Assembly (NCBI GenBank): GCA_027449865.1 | Contig: DAIDKV010000181.1 | Span: forward strand, 1 to 43,799 | Direction of reading: 5' to 3' | Length of the DNA: 43,799 nucleotides | Origin: Planctomycetales bacterium | Lineage (GTDB): Bacteria > Planctomycetota > Planctomycetia > Isosphaerales > Isosphaeraceae | In this document: positions 7,282-15,342 of the stretch, in pieces | How positions within the stretch are numbered: position 1 is the stretch's first letter | Layout: each line of letters starts with the position of its first letter | Notes under the pieces: model-generated | Told to the model about the DNA's origin: nothing | Seen by the model: only the letters and a program-made list of their open reading frames with translations | Databases searched by the model: none | Made by a program: the position numbers and the translations under genes

Positions 7282-8591
7282 GACTGCTCGCGATGGGGGT
7301 GGATCACCGATCGGCGCCGGCCTCGGTTCGCGAGGCCCTGGCCTTCGACGGCCCTCGATGTGCCGAGGGCCTTCAGGCGCTCACCTCGGCGTTTCCGGGG
7401 ATTGAGGCGGTGATCCTGTCGACGTGCAACCGGGTCGAGCTCTACCTGGCTGGCGATCCGATGGCGGTTCCCGAGGCCGAGGCGCTGGCCGCCGAGCTGA
7501 TCCGGTTCCACGGAGTCGATGAAGACCTGATCGGCGGGCACCTGGTCAGCTATCACGACGAGGGGGCGGTCGGACATCTGTTCCGGGTCTCCTCAAGCCT
7601 GGAGAGCCTGGTGCTGGGCGAGGGGCAGATTCTCGGGCAGGTCCGCGACGCCTACCGCGCCGCGATCGACGCCGGAACGGTCGGGCCGATCTTCCACCAG
7701 GTGTTTCAGGCGGCGCTTCGGGTCGGCAAGCTGGTCCGGACCCAGACCGGGATGGACCAGGGGAAGCTCTCGGTGGCGAGCGTCGCGGTGGACGTCGCGC
7801 GCGAGGTCTTCGACTCGTTCACCGACAAGACGGTCCTGGTCATCGGCGCCGGGAAGATGGGCGAGACGACGCTCCAGCATTTGAAGGGGCTCAACCCCGG
7901 AACGATCCTGGTCACCAACCGAAGCGCGGAACGGGCCGAGGCGGCGGCGGCGCGGTGGGGCGGGCAGGCGTACCCGTTCGACCGGCTCGGCCAGGCGCTG
8001 GTCGAGGCCGACCTGGTCATCAGCACGACGGCGGCCAGCGAGCCGATCGTCACGCTGGAGCAATACCATCGGGTGCAGCGGGCTCGCCGAAATCGCCTCG
8101 CGTTGATCCTCGATATCGCCATCCCGCGCGACTTCGACCCGAGGATCGGCGACCTCGACCGGGTGATGCTCTATCACGTCGACGACCTTCGGGCGCAGGC
8201 CGAGCAGAACCGGATGCAGCGCCAAAAAGGGGTCGATCCCGCGCTGGCGATCATCGAGCGGGAAACGGCGACCTGCTACGCGAGGCTTCGCCACCAGCAC
8301 GACGCCGGGCACCTGCTCCGCGAGCTGGGCGACTGGTACGACGCGGCGCGGGGTCGCGAACTGGAGAAACTCTTCGCGTCGCGTCCTCATCTGTGCGCGG
8401 ACGAATCGGACCGCGAGGCGATCGCGCACGCGATGCTCCGGCTTCAAAACCAGTTCTTGCACCACCCGAGAGCGGCGGTGCGTTCGGCGGCGGCCGATCC
8501 TCCAGAAAACCACCCCCACCCGCTGCTCGACTACGCCCGCCACCTCTTCGGACTCGGCGACCGATCGCCGAAGTCGCTGAGGAAAATTTGA
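7278..8591 (+). CDS. hemA: Glutamyl-tRNA reductase
   Basis: A 437-residue glutamyl-tRNA reductase, the first step of C5 tetrapyrrole synthesis: glutamyl-tRNA plus NADPH gives glutamate-1-semialdehyde. The N-terminus RLLAMGVDHRSAP is the family signature. STCNRVELY holds the catalytic Cys50, LVLGEGQILGQV follows, and VLVIGAGKMGETTL is the NADPH Rossmann motif near the middle. The C-terminal helical dimerisation domain is present, so length is normal. The GTG start at 7278 is chosen because it keeps the conserved N-terminal strand; the next ATG would remove it. The GTGA overlap with the preceding CcsA/HemX-like gene implies coupled translation. Confidence 0.97.
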   Translation: MRLLAMGVDHRSAPASVREALAFDGPRCAEGLQALTSAFPGIEAVILSTCNRVELYLAGDPMAVPEAEALAAELIRFHGVDEDLIGGHLVSYHDEGAVGHLFRVSSSLESLVLGEGQILGQVRDAYRAAIDAGTVGPIFHQVFQAALRVGKLVRTQTGMDQGKLSVASVAVDVAREVFDSFTDKTVLVIGAGKMGETTLQHLKGLNPGTILVTNRSAERAEAAAARWGGQAYPFDRLGQALVEADLVISTTAASEPIVTLEQYHRVQRARRNRLALILDIAIPRDFDPRIGDLDRVMLYHVDDLRAQAEQNRMQRQKGVDPALAIIERETATCYARLRHQHDAGHLLRELGDWYDAARGRELEKLFASRPHLCADESDREAIAHAMLRLQNQFLHHPRAAVRSAAADPPENHPHPLLDYARHLFGLGDRSPKSLRKI

Positions 8592-8596
8592 GAGCA

Positions 8597-8638
8597 GTTT
8601 TCGGTTTTCAGTTTTCGGTTTTCAGTTTTCAGTTTTCA
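8597..8638. repeat. Heptanucleotide tandem repeat (GTTTTCR)6
   Basis: Six consecutive 7-bp units of GTTTTCG or GTTTTCA start 5 bp after the hemA stop. The tract is T-rich on the coding strand and could slip during replication. No hairpin is formed by it alone. Confidence 0.85.
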
Positions 8639-8649
8639 GTTATACGGAT

Positions 8650-8832
8650 GTCGCGGGGCGGCAAGGCATTCGTGAAATCTGAAATCTTGGTCGTGTGCCA
8701 GGGGGAGTGGAACAGCCGCACACACTTTACGTACCACAAGGTGTTCCGCCTGACGGGTCGCCGTGGCGAATGGCATTGTCCTGTAACGGTTTACGGACGC
8801 TATTCCATTCGCCCGCGACACCACCGTAATCT
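8650..8832. repeat. Dispersed intergenic element, copy A
   Basis: This stretch shares a run of short blocks in the same order with 13550-13675: GGCGG near the left end, ATCTTGGTCG against ATTCTGGTCG, CAGGGGGAGTGGAACAGCCGCA against CAGGGGAATGGGACAGCCGCA, CCACAAGGTGTTC against CCACAACGTGTTC, and the ATTCGCCC-GACACC end. Copy A has an extra middle part that forms an inverted repeat (GTCGCCGTGGCGAATGG with CCATTCGCCCGCGAC). No credible protein is encoded. It is probably a decaying member of a dispersed family. Confidence 0.6.
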
Positions 8833-8989
8833 GGAATATTGAAAATATACATCTTGACATAATTGGAGTTATAATAACTGCAAATCATTAGATTTATAGA
8901 ATCCGGAATATAGAAATGGAATCTGGAATCTTTCATCCTATTCTTTCGCATAATTCTGAGCGATAAGGTGGGCCTCGGAACAGCAGAAC
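8833..8989. other. AT-rich intergenic stretch without a gene
   Basis: Unlike its surroundings, 8833-8960 is strongly AT-rich and holds several diverged TCTGGAATAT/TCCGGAATAT/TCTGGAATCT motifs. TTGACA (8872-8877 region) and TATAAT-like text occur, but only 10 bp apart, so they do not form a standard promoter. No open reading frame is convincing. Confidence 0.5.
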
Positions 8990-9760
8990 CTACGGCGATG
9001 CCTTTCGCGCGGCCGGGTCGCGGCCGTTCAGCTCGCGAAGCACGTCCTCCGTGATGTCGATCCGTGGATCGACGTACAGAATCTGAAGGCTCGGCTCGCC
9101 CGCCGACCGGTTCATCGACCGGACGACCAGATCGAGCCCCTTCCTCCGGGCAACCTGGCCAATGGCCTGGCGAAGCTCGTCGAGAAAGTTTGCCCCCGGC
9201 CGTGCCATTCCCCGGGAACGCGCCACGATGACGTCGGTATCGACCGACCCGATTCGAACACCACCACCGGAACCCGCACCCTTCAGCGCGGGTTCCGACG
9301 CCTTCGCATCGGCCGCCTTCGCATCGGCCGCCTTCGTCGACGCGCCGGCCGGATCGAGCGCCTTCCGGGCGATCGCGAGGTCGCGGGCCCGGCTCAGGTA
9401 GGTCTCCCGGGCCTTGAGGTATGCGGCCTCGGCGTCCTTCGAGGCCCTGGGATCGGCGGTCGTCGTGCTGGTTCGGTAGGCGAGGATCTCCTTGAGAGAA
9501 GCCGTCACGCCATCGTGCAGAAGCTTCACCTCGTCGTCGAGCAGGCTCAGTTCGAGCTGCCGGATTTCCTTCTCGATCTCGGGGTCCGCCACCGAGGGCG
9601 CCGGGTTGACCACGTAGGCCGCCCCGCGCGAGACCTGGGCCGGCGGCGGGACCGTCGATCGAGCCGAACGACCTCTTCCCGCCTGCTGAGCCGTCGCAAC
9701 CGCCCCGAGAGCCAGCAATCCGCCCGCAATCGCCAGTAACTTCATCCGTGTCCGAAACAT
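8990..9760 (-). CDS. OmpH/Skp-like periplasmic protein
   Basis: About 256 residues. A signal peptide is clear: MFRTRMKLLAIAGGLLALGA, with cleavage after ATAQQ or nearby. The middle is a charged Ala/Lys/Glu helical region likely to form a coiled coil, with AADAKAADAK repeats. The C-terminus has the OmpH-family pattern: IGSVDTDVIVARSRG, then a DELRQAIGQVARRKGLDLVV helix-strand, then YVDPRIDITEDVLRELN, which is the usual OmpH end. Skp/OmpH proteins are periplasmic chaperones for outer-membrane proteins. It is longer than Skp because of the central insert. The ATG at 9760 follows AGGAAGG. It lies 53 bp downstream of the epimerase gene and is probably cotranscribed with it. Confidence 0.78.
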   Translation of the reverse strand: MFRTRMKLLAIAGGLLALGAVATAQQAGRGRSARSTVPPPAQVSRGAAYVVNPAPSVADPEIEKEIRQLELSLLDDEVKLLHDGVTASLKEILAYRTSTTTADPRASKDAEAAYLKARETYLSRARDLAIARKALDPAGASTKAADAKAADAKASEPALKGAGSGGGVRIGSVDTDVIVARSRGMARPGANFLDELRQAIGQVARRKGLDLVVRSMNRSAGEPSLQILYVDPRIDITEDVLRELNGRDPAARKASP

Positions 9761-9813
9761 GAGCGTCGATCCTTCCTGAGGTCCTGCGGAGAGAACGGTC
9801 AACAATGGTCTTT

Positions 9814-10596
9814 TTACGGGTTTTCCAGATAGGTCTTCAGCACGGTTCGGGGCACGCCGATATCGATCACGGCGACCATTCCGGTGTAGTCCGAGGCTCC
9901 GGGCGCGGAGAATCCGCGTTTGGCGGCGGCGAAGGTCGCGGTGGCCTCGGCGCGGACGGCCTGACCCATCGGCGTACCGGTGTCGGCGTCGAGTCCCGAG
10001 GGGAGATCGAGAGCGAAAACCGGACGTCCCGAGTCGTTGATGGCCTCGATCGCCGCCCGGATCGGTCCCTCGACGGGTCGCGAGAGGCCCGTTCCGAGCA
10101 GGGCGTCAACCAGCCATTCCGCGGTGGCGATCCGGTCGCGGAGGGGACCGGAGTCGAAGGGATCGGTTGGATGGATGTCAAGCCAGGCGGATTGCGGGAT
10201 TCCCGACCGGCCCAGAATCTGGAACTGGGTCGCGGGATCGCCCCGAAGCTGATCGGCGTGGGCCATCCAGAGGACCTCGACCGGAAACCCCCAGGCGTCA
10301 AGGTGCCGGGCGACGACCCCGCCGTCGCCTCCGTTGTTTCCCGGTCCACAGAGGATCAGTACCCGGGGCGGCGGCGGTCCATAAGCGTGGCCCGGTTCCG
10401 GGGGTGGCGGCGGCGGTGTGAACGGCCGGCCGCCGGCGTCTGGCGCCAGGACTCCGACCAGCTCCGCCAGCCAACCGGCGGCGCCCCGGCCCGCGTTCTC
10501 CATCAGGAGGAGGGTCGGGATGCCCAGCCCGGCCGAGGCCCGCTCGTCAAGCCCCCGAACCTCCTCGCGCGACATCGGCCTTGGTCGGACGATCAT
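9814..10596 (-). CDS. nnrE: NAD(P)H-hydrate epimerase (YjeF N-terminal domain)
   Basis: About 260 residues. The YjeF_N fold is marked by MSREEVRGLDERA, LMENAGRGAA, GPGNNGGDGGVVARHL (the substrate phosphate loop) and LPSGLDADTG. The enzyme interconverts R- and S-NAD(P)HX, repairing hydrated nicotinamide cofactors. Only the epimerase domain is present; the ADP-dependent dehydratase usually fused to it must be elsewhere. A proline-rich insert with six consecutive prolines interrupts the N-terminal part. The ATG at 10596 is preceded by GGGAGGGGGC. A longer open frame upstream lacks family features. The OmpH-like gene follows on the same strand. Confidence 0.93.
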   Translation of the reverse strand: MIVRPRPMSREEVRGLDERASAGLGIPTLLLMENAGRGAAGWLAELVGVLAPDAGGRPFTPPPPPPEPGHAYGPPPPRVLILCGPGNNGGDGGVVARHLDAWGFPVEVLWMAHADQLRGDPATQFQILGRSGIPQSAWLDIHPTDPFDSGPLRDRIATAEWLVDALLGTGLSRPVEGPIRAAIEAINDSGRPVFALDLPSGLDADTGTPMGQAVRAEATATFAAAKRGFSAPGASDYTGMVAVIDIGVPRTVLKTYLENP

Positions 10597-10717
10597 GCCC
10601 CCTCCCGCTTTTCTCGGCTCAGCCGGATCCCCAGGTGGCCTCGCATTGACAATCCCCCGGACGACTTCCAGAATACGGAAAAACCCGTCGCGAATCGCCC
10701 CCAGGAGCCTCGATTCC

Positions 10718-10963
10718 ATGCCAATCTACGAATACCATTGCGATCCCTGCGATCATACCTTTGAGACGCTGATTCGAAGTGCCAGCGACGCCGCGCGATG
10801 CCCAAGGTGCGGCGGTGTCGAGGTGGCAAAGGTGCTGAGCGTTCCGGCCGCCGCGCAGACCGGCCGGCCACGCGCCGACCTCCCAATCTGCGCCGACCCC
10901 GCCCCCTCCTTCGGCTGCGGACGACCCCAGTGCGCTGGAGGCTCCTGCGCCGGCCTGGATTAG
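10718..10963 (+). CDS. FmdB-family zinc ribbon protein
   Basis: An 81-residue protein beginning MPIYEYHCDPCDHTFETL, the signature of the FmdB-type putative regulatory zinc ribbon. The CDPC and CPRC pairs bind one zinc. The tail has extra Cys residues (FGCGRPQCAGGSCAGLD), also usual for the family. These proteins were named from a suspected role in formamidase and amidase regulation, but the role is generally unknown. The ATG at 10718 follows AGGAG with a 9-bp gap. It is divergent from the epimerase gene, 121 bp away. Confidence 0.93.
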   Translation: MPIYEYHCDPCDHTFETLIRSASDAARCPRCGGVEVAKVLSVPAAAQTGRPRADLPICADPAPSFGCGRPQCAGGSCAGLD

Positions 10964-11193
10964 CCCTCTCCAATCACGTCGAACAAAACGGGATGAGATG
11001 TCGCATGAAGGTCATCATGGCCTGGTAGAGAAGACACTTATAGAATCAAGTCGGTTGACATTCGATAAGACCGACTATAAATTCGTGGGTGATCGAGCCC
11101 TGTTTTCGTGAGGTGAATCTGGTCCGGCATCTCGTTTCTCGCCGCGCCGCGCCACACCGTACGTCCCGAGACTCTCCAGGGAGGAAGAGGATC

Positions 11194-12606
11194 ATGAGCA
11201 CCGCGATTTCCGGATTCCACTCTCTGGCCTCGCTCGATCGCTCGATGGGTATCAACTCCTCGACAGGTCGGGCCTCGGCGGCCGAAAATGGCGAACCGGC
11301 CCCGATCACCGAGCCGTACGCCCTGTTCGTGTACCAGAACCTGGAGATCGACGCGCAAGGACGTCGGTGGACGGTCCCGGCCTGGGCCAAGGACCTGGCG
11401 CTGCACCTGGACTACATCACCGATCTGACGCTGGTGAGCCCGGCGCGCCGGGTCGAGACCCGATCGTCCGAGACGGTCTCGCTCGACGAACCGCCATTCG
11501 ACCGGATCCAGTTCATCGACCTGCCGTTTCCGGTCGGCTGGGGTCAGGCGATCCGCACGATGCCCCTCCAGGTCCGAACCTTCTGGCGGGCGATGAGCGG
11601 GGCGGCCGTCGTGCATTGCGGTTATGCCGGATGGCCATTTGTTCATGCTTCGCTGGCCGTGCCGATGGCGAGGCTGCGCGGGAAGTTCATCCTGGCGAAC
11701 GTGGAGTCGTCGTTCTGGCGGGCGACGGCGGCCAGTCGATGGATTGGCCGCCTGCGTGGTGCGTTCAGTGAGTGGCTGGTCCGCCGGACGATCCCGATGG
11801 CCGACCTGAAGATCCTGACCTCGAAGCGATACCTCGAAGAGTTGCTGCCCCCCGGCGCCCCCGGCGCGCACGTGACGCCGGCCACCTGGCTGAACGAGGA
11901 GTGGCTGATCAGCGACAAGGAGGCCGCCTCGGCCTGGGAGCGCAAGACCGGCCCGATCCGGCTTCTGTTCGTCGGCCGACTGATCCCGGAGAAGGGTGTT
12001 CCGCAGCTTATCGCCGCGACCGAGGCCGCGGTTCGGGCTGGGGCCGACATCCGGCTGACCATCCTCCATCCCCGGCATGAGACGGCCTGGAAGGACGAGT
12101 ATCTCGCCTCGGCGCGGGCGATCGGCTCCGAGGTGGTGACGATCCTCGACGAGATCCCCTACGGCGACGAGTACATGCGGCTGATCCGCGAATTCGACGC
12201 CGTGATGGTTCCCTCGCTCTCCGACGAGCAGCCGAGGATCGTTTACGACGCCTTCTCGCAGGCGGTCCCGATTCTCGGCTCGGCGACCGGCGGAATCCGC
12301 GAGCTGGCCCAGGAGGGGGTCTGCGCCCGGCTGACTCCGCCCGGCGACGTCCCGGCACTGACCGAGCAAATCCTCTGGGCCGCCTCGAACCGCCCGGCCC
12401 TCCGCGAGATGGGCTATCGAGGCCGGGCGAGCGTCCAGAACGCGACCCACAAGGAAATGCACCGGTACCGGCACCGACTCCTCCGCGAGGCCATCGACGC
12501 GCGCCGACCACGCGCCAGCGAACGCCCCGGAATCTCGGCGGAGGACCGTTTCAACGCATCCGGAATGGCTTCGGTCAGCGCCGCCGCTTCAGGTTCAGCC
12601 AGTTGA
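11194..12606 (+). CDS. GT4-family glycosyltransferase
   Basis: A 470-residue GT-B glycosyltransferase. The donor-binding C-terminal half shows LLFVGRLIPEKGVPQLIAA and PSLSDEQPRIVYDAFSQAVP followed by GSATGGIREL, the standard GT4 pattern. The usual EX7E motif reads DX7D here (Asp344, Asp352), a conservative change. The N-terminal acceptor half contains the 'HCGYAGWPF' segment. It is probably soluble or peripheral at the cytoplasmic membrane and would extend a surface polysaccharide from an NDP-sugar; neither sugar nor acceptor is known. The ATG at 11194 follows GGGAGGAAGAGG. About 20 C-terminal residues are low-complexity Ala/Ser. Confidence 0.92.
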   Translation: MSTAISGFHSLASLDRSMGINSSTGRASAAENGEPAPITEPYALFVYQNLEIDAQGRRWTVPAWAKDLALHLDYITDLTLVSPARRVETRSSETVSLDEPPFDRIQFIDLPFPVGWGQAIRTMPLQVRTFWRAMSGAAVVHCGYAGWPFVHASLAVPMARLRGKFILANVESSFWRATAASRWIGRLRGAFSEWLVRRTIPMADLKILTSKRYLEELLPPGAPGAHVTPATWLNEEWLISDKEAASAWERKTGPIRLLFVGRLIPEKGVPQLIAATEAAVRAGADIRLTILHPRHETAWKDEYLASARAIGSEVVTILDEIPYGDEYMRLIREFDAVMVPSLSDEQPRIVYDAFSQAVPILGSATGGIRELAQEGVCARLTPPGDVPALTEQILWAASNRPALREMGYRGRASVQNATHKEMHRYRHRLLREAIDARRPRASERPGISAEDRFNASGMASVSAAASGSAS

Positions 12607-12631
12607 AGAGATCGCCCAATCCGGATATGTT

Positions 12632-12667
12632 GGGTGGGAATTCATCCTGAAATCAGGAGGCCCACCC
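12632..12667 (+). promoter_or_regulatory. Hairpin covering the ribosome binding site
   Basis: GGGTGGG (12632-12638) pairs with CCCACCC (12661-12667). Inside, TCCTGA (12645-12650) pairs with TCAGGA (12653-12658) around a two-base loop. The AGGAGG ribosome site (12655-12660) is buried in this structure, directly before the ATG at 12669. Translation control is inferred from the pairing alone. Confidence 0.5.
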
Positions 12668-12668
12668 G

Positions 12669-13553
12669 ATGCAGGTTCCGATCGGACGTCGGGTGATCCA
12701 TCCGGCTGTTTTACTGTCGGTCGCCGCCTTGCTGGGCATCCTGGCCGTCTCGATCCCAATGACGAAGCCGAAGCCGGTGGTCCAGGGGCCGCCGGATCGG
12801 AACAAACCGGCCCCGAGCGCCACCGAATCCGAGCCGGCCATCCAGCTCTGGGTGCCCGCGTATTTCTACCCGATCGGACCGGGCCTGGGCGAGTGGGAGC
12901 ACCTGATCGCCTCCGCGCGATCGGTCCCGATCGTCGCCATCGTGAACCCGGCGAGCGGACCGGGCCGCCACGCCGACCCAAACCTCGCCGCCGTTCTACC
13001 ACGCGCCCGGGCGGCGGGAATCCGGCTCGTCGGCTACATCAGCACCCAGTACGGCCGAAAGCCGATCGATCAGGTCCGTCGCGAATGCGAGACCTTTTTG
13101 ACCTTCTACCCCGATATCCGAGGCTTCCATTTCGACGAGCAGAGCAGCCGGGCCGAGGATCTCGCCTATTATGCCGAATTGTATCAATACATTCATGATC
13201 GCATTGCACATGGCCTGGTGTTGACGAATCCTGGCACGCTCTGCGACCGCGTTTATGCCGAGCGGCCGGCCTCGGACGTGATCTCGCTATTTGAGAATGA
13301 GGGGGGTTTGGAGAGGTTTCGGCCGCCCGCCTGGATGGGCGCGTTTCCGGGTTCTCGATTCTGCGTGCAGGCCCACGGGGTCGGCGGGGCGGCCGAGATG
13401 AGGCGAGCCCTCGACCGCGCCTCGAAGCTGCGGATCGGATATGTCTTCCTCACGGACGACGTCTTGCCGAACCCCTACGACCGCCTTCCCACGTACTGGG
13501 ACGAGGAGGTCGCCGCGGTCCGTGAAAGGAACCAGGCCGCGGCGAGGCGGTGA
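12669..13553 (+). CDS. Spherulation-specific family 4 (spherulin-4-like) exported protein
   Basis: A 294-residue protein. Residues 10-30 (IHPAVLLSVAALLGILAVSI) form a signal peptide or membrane anchor, followed by a Pro/Ser linker. From residue 58 the sequence follows the spherulin-4 pattern: LWVPAYFYPIGPGLGEWEHLI, then IVAIVNPASGPG, GIRLVGYISTQYG, GFHFDEQS and LVLTNPGT. This TIM-barrel-like family (GH135-related) includes galactosaminogalactan hydrolases. The acidic residues in FHFDEQS are in the expected catalytic area. Cleavage or binding of a surface polysaccharide is inferred. The AGGAGG site before the ATG lies inside a hairpin. It directly follows the GT4 gene on the same strand. Confidence 0.85.
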   Translation: MQVPIGRRVIHPAVLLSVAALLGILAVSIPMTKPKPVVQGPPDRNKPAPSATESEPAIQLWVPAYFYPIGPGLGEWEHLIASARSVPIVAIVNPASGPGRHADPNLAAVLPRARAAGIRLVGYISTQYGRKPIDQVRRECETFLTFYPDIRGFHFDEQSSRAEDLAYYAELYQYIHDRIAHGLVLTNPGTLCDRVYAERPASDVISLFENEGGLERFRPPAWMGAFPGSRFCVQAHGVGGAAEMRRALDRASKLRIGYVFLTDDVLPNPYDRLPTYWDEEVAAVRERNQAAARR

Positions 13554-13675
13554 AGACGTTTGTTCCGGAGAGCGGATTCCGGATTCTGGTCGGGTGGCAG
13601 GGGAATGGGACAGCCGCATTAACTCCAGGCACCACAACGTGTTCGGCTATTCGCCCGGGACACCGCCCAAACTTA
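13554..13675. repeat. Dispersed intergenic element, copy B
   Basis: A shorter relative of copy A at 8650-8832. It carries GATTCTGGTCGGGTGGCAGG, then AATGGGACAGCCGCA, CACCACAACGTGTTCGG and ATTCGCCCGGGACACC, in the same order but without copy A's middle part. It fills the gap between the spherulin-like gene and the convergent membrane protein. Confidence 0.55.
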
Positions 13676-14059
13676 CCGTGGCTGGTGCGCGGTTGGTGCC
13701 CTGGGGAGCAAGGATTGGTCGACGCGTTCGCGGGCCTGGCTGAGGGCGTCGATTTCCTGGTAGAGTTGCTCGACGCGCTGGATCTGCTCGGGATCCTGAT
13801 GCTTGGTCCGTCGGAGTGCGGAGTCGAGTGGGGCCTTGCCGCGGAGCTGGTCGCGGGCGATCTCCGCGGCCGACTGGGCATTCGCCGCGGCCTTTTCGGC
13901 GCGGGCCGCTCGATCGAGCGCCTCGCGGGCCATCTGATCCTGCCGGACCGACCAGCCCACCGCCCCGATGACCGCCAGGACCACCGCCAGAGTGCCGGCT
14001 CGACGCCCCCATCGCCTCGACGAGTGACGCACCAGTTCGCGAATCTCGCCGACTTCCAT
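13673..14059 (-). CDS. Single-span membrane protein with coiled coil
   Basis: A 128-residue protein not recognised as a named family. A short charged N-terminus (EVGEIRELVRHSSRRWGRR) is followed by one membrane span at residues about 21-38 (AGTLAVVLAVIGAVGWSV). From about 42 to 115 there is a charged helical region, rich in Ala, Glu, Gln and Arg, likely to form a coiled coil outside the membrane. The start at 14059 follows GGGAG with a 9-bp gap; an upstream in-frame ATG at 14113 has GAGG directly against it and is less likely. It is convergent with the spherulin-like gene. It might be a small structural or anti-sigma-like membrane protein, but nothing shows this. Confidence 0.6.
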   Translation of the reverse strand: MEVGEIRELVRHSSRRWGRRAGTLAVVLAVIGAVGWSVRQDQMAREALDRAARAEKAAANAQSAAEIARDQLRGKAPLDSALRRTKHQDPEQIQRVEQLYQEIDALSQARERVDQSLLPRAPTAHQPR

Positions 14060-14543
14060 GTCGTGACACTCCCACCCAACCGAAACCGCCGGTACGGTTT
14101 CGGGATCGACCATCCTCGATCGGGTCGCCCCGGCCCACCGGCGACCGGCCCATTCGCGCGACCCCGGCGGATCTTATCGCGCGGGCCCCGGGCGTTCCAT
14201 CTCAAAAAGAGCCTCCGAAAAGGTGAGCGAGCGTCCTCAGGAAAGTCGGTCGGACTTTCCAGACTGCCCAGCTTTCGCCTTCTGGAGATTTTCTCCATGC
14301 AATCCGCGTAACCGTTGCGCGGCGTCGTGTTGCCGATTCTCAACGTCGTCGGAGTGATCCTTGAATCCGGAAGATTTCCCCGGCTATCATGAGACATGGA
14401 TGTCCGCGTCGACACGCCAACCACACACTGAATCCCAACTCGGGGCCGATCCCGCTTCCGGGCGGAACGCCCTGGAGCCCCGCGCGGGAGGCCAGCCCTC
14501 CACGAAAGGCGAGCATCCTCTTTTTCAGAGGGTCCCAACACTA
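14060..14543. other. Intergenic region, nothing recognised
   Basis: About 480 bp between two divergent genes. It must contain both promoters. No convincing coding frame, tRNA or riboswitch was seen. GGAGA-TTT-TCTCC (around 14284-14296) is a small hairpin, and GAGGG before the PEP-CTERM gene is its probable ribosome site. Confidence 0.5.
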
Positions 14544-15155
14544 ATGATGAAATACAAATTCTCCGGTCCGTCCTGGCGAATCACGGCTCTGGCAGCCCTC
14601 GCCCTGATCGGTTTCGCCGCCCACGGTCCCGAGGCCCACGCCGGGCCCATCATCGTGACCGGAGTCTACATACCTCACGGTGATCCAGCTTTTGAATACA
14701 TGTTTAATGTGCAACTGAATCAGGGATATGATCTGACCGCTGGGGAGAGCTTCACGATTCAGGGCCTGCCGGGGTTGACGACCAACTCGCCCAGCTATGT
14801 CTCGTCGCCCTATACGTTTCCGTATCCCAAGATTACCCAGGAATCCTCTCCTTCTTCGAACCTTTACGATGTGACCTGGACCTATTCGGGCGATCAGGGA
14901 ACATTGGCGGGTCCGCTCAATCTGGGATCGTTCTCGATTTACACGATGAACTACCCTTCCGGCACGGTCTCGCCGTTTCCCTCGGGAGAGACGACGGCCA
15001 GCCTGACTTACACCACGACCATTGGTGGGACATCGGGAACGGGTTCTTTCACCATTTCGTCGGTGCCCGAGCCCTCGTCGATGGTTCTGCTTTTGATTGG
15101 CGGTGCGATACCGGCCGGTGTTTCGGTGTGGCGACGCTGGCGGCGCGCCGGCTAG
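14544..15155 (+). CDS. PEP-CTERM surface protein
   Basis: A 203-residue exported protein. The N-terminus (MMKYKFSGPSW then a hydrophobic stretch ALAALALIGFAAH) is a signal peptide with likely cleavage after HAG at about residue 34. The central part is a Ser/Thr/Tyr/Gly-rich beta domain of unknown function. The C-terminus is a PEP-CTERM sorting signal: VPEPSS at 174-179, a hydrophobic span, then RRWRR. Such signals are recognised by an exosortase that cleaves near the PEP motif. Two ATG codons are adjacent (14544, 14547), and GAGGG lies upstream. The exosortase at 22609 belongs to the PEID type and probably serves another substrate. Confidence 0.9.
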   Translation: MMKYKFSGPSWRITALAALALIGFAAHGPEAHAGPIIVTGVYIPHGDPAFEYMFNVQLNQGYDLTAGESFTIQGLPGLTTNSPSYVSSPYTFPYPKITQESSPSSNLYDVTWTYSGDQGTLAGPLNLGSFSIYTMNYPSGTVSPFPSGETTASLTYTTTIGGTSGTGSFTISSVPEPSSMVLLLIGGAIPAGVSVWRRWRRAG

Positions 15156-15198
15156 AGCGCTTAACGGTTGCATGGACGATGCCGGTGGGAGCAGACTC

Positions 15199-15270
15199 CT
15201 CCTACCAACCCGACGCGCCAGCGAGGGTTCCAACACGAAGACCCTCGCTGGCGCGTCGGGTTGGTAGGAG
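15199..15270. repeat. 30-bp perfect inverted repeat (palindromic element)
   Basis: The arms at 15199-15228 and 15241-15270 are perfectly complementary over 30 bp, with a 12-base loop TCCAACACGAAG. Translated, the arms read YQPDAPAR, a phrase I know from spurious planctomycete proteins, so this is likely one copy of a dispersed REP- or MITE-like family. It may also act as a terminator for the upstream PEP-CTERM gene. Confidence 0.85.
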
Positions 15271-15342
15271 ACATCGGCCATCCAACGGTCACGCACTCGA
15301 GGCCGCCTGGAGATGGCTCATCGTCTGTGTAGGAAAGTCTGC

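Noticed and set aside
8872-8895. TTGACA and TATAAT in the AT-rich region as a sigma-70 promoter
   Set aside because: They are only 10 bp apart instead of 16-18, and no gene begins in the right place on the plus strand.
13450-14541. A 363-residue minus-strand open frame upstream of the PEP-CTERM gene
   Set aside because: It is Arg/Pro-rich with no family features and overlaps a more credible gene at 13673-14059.
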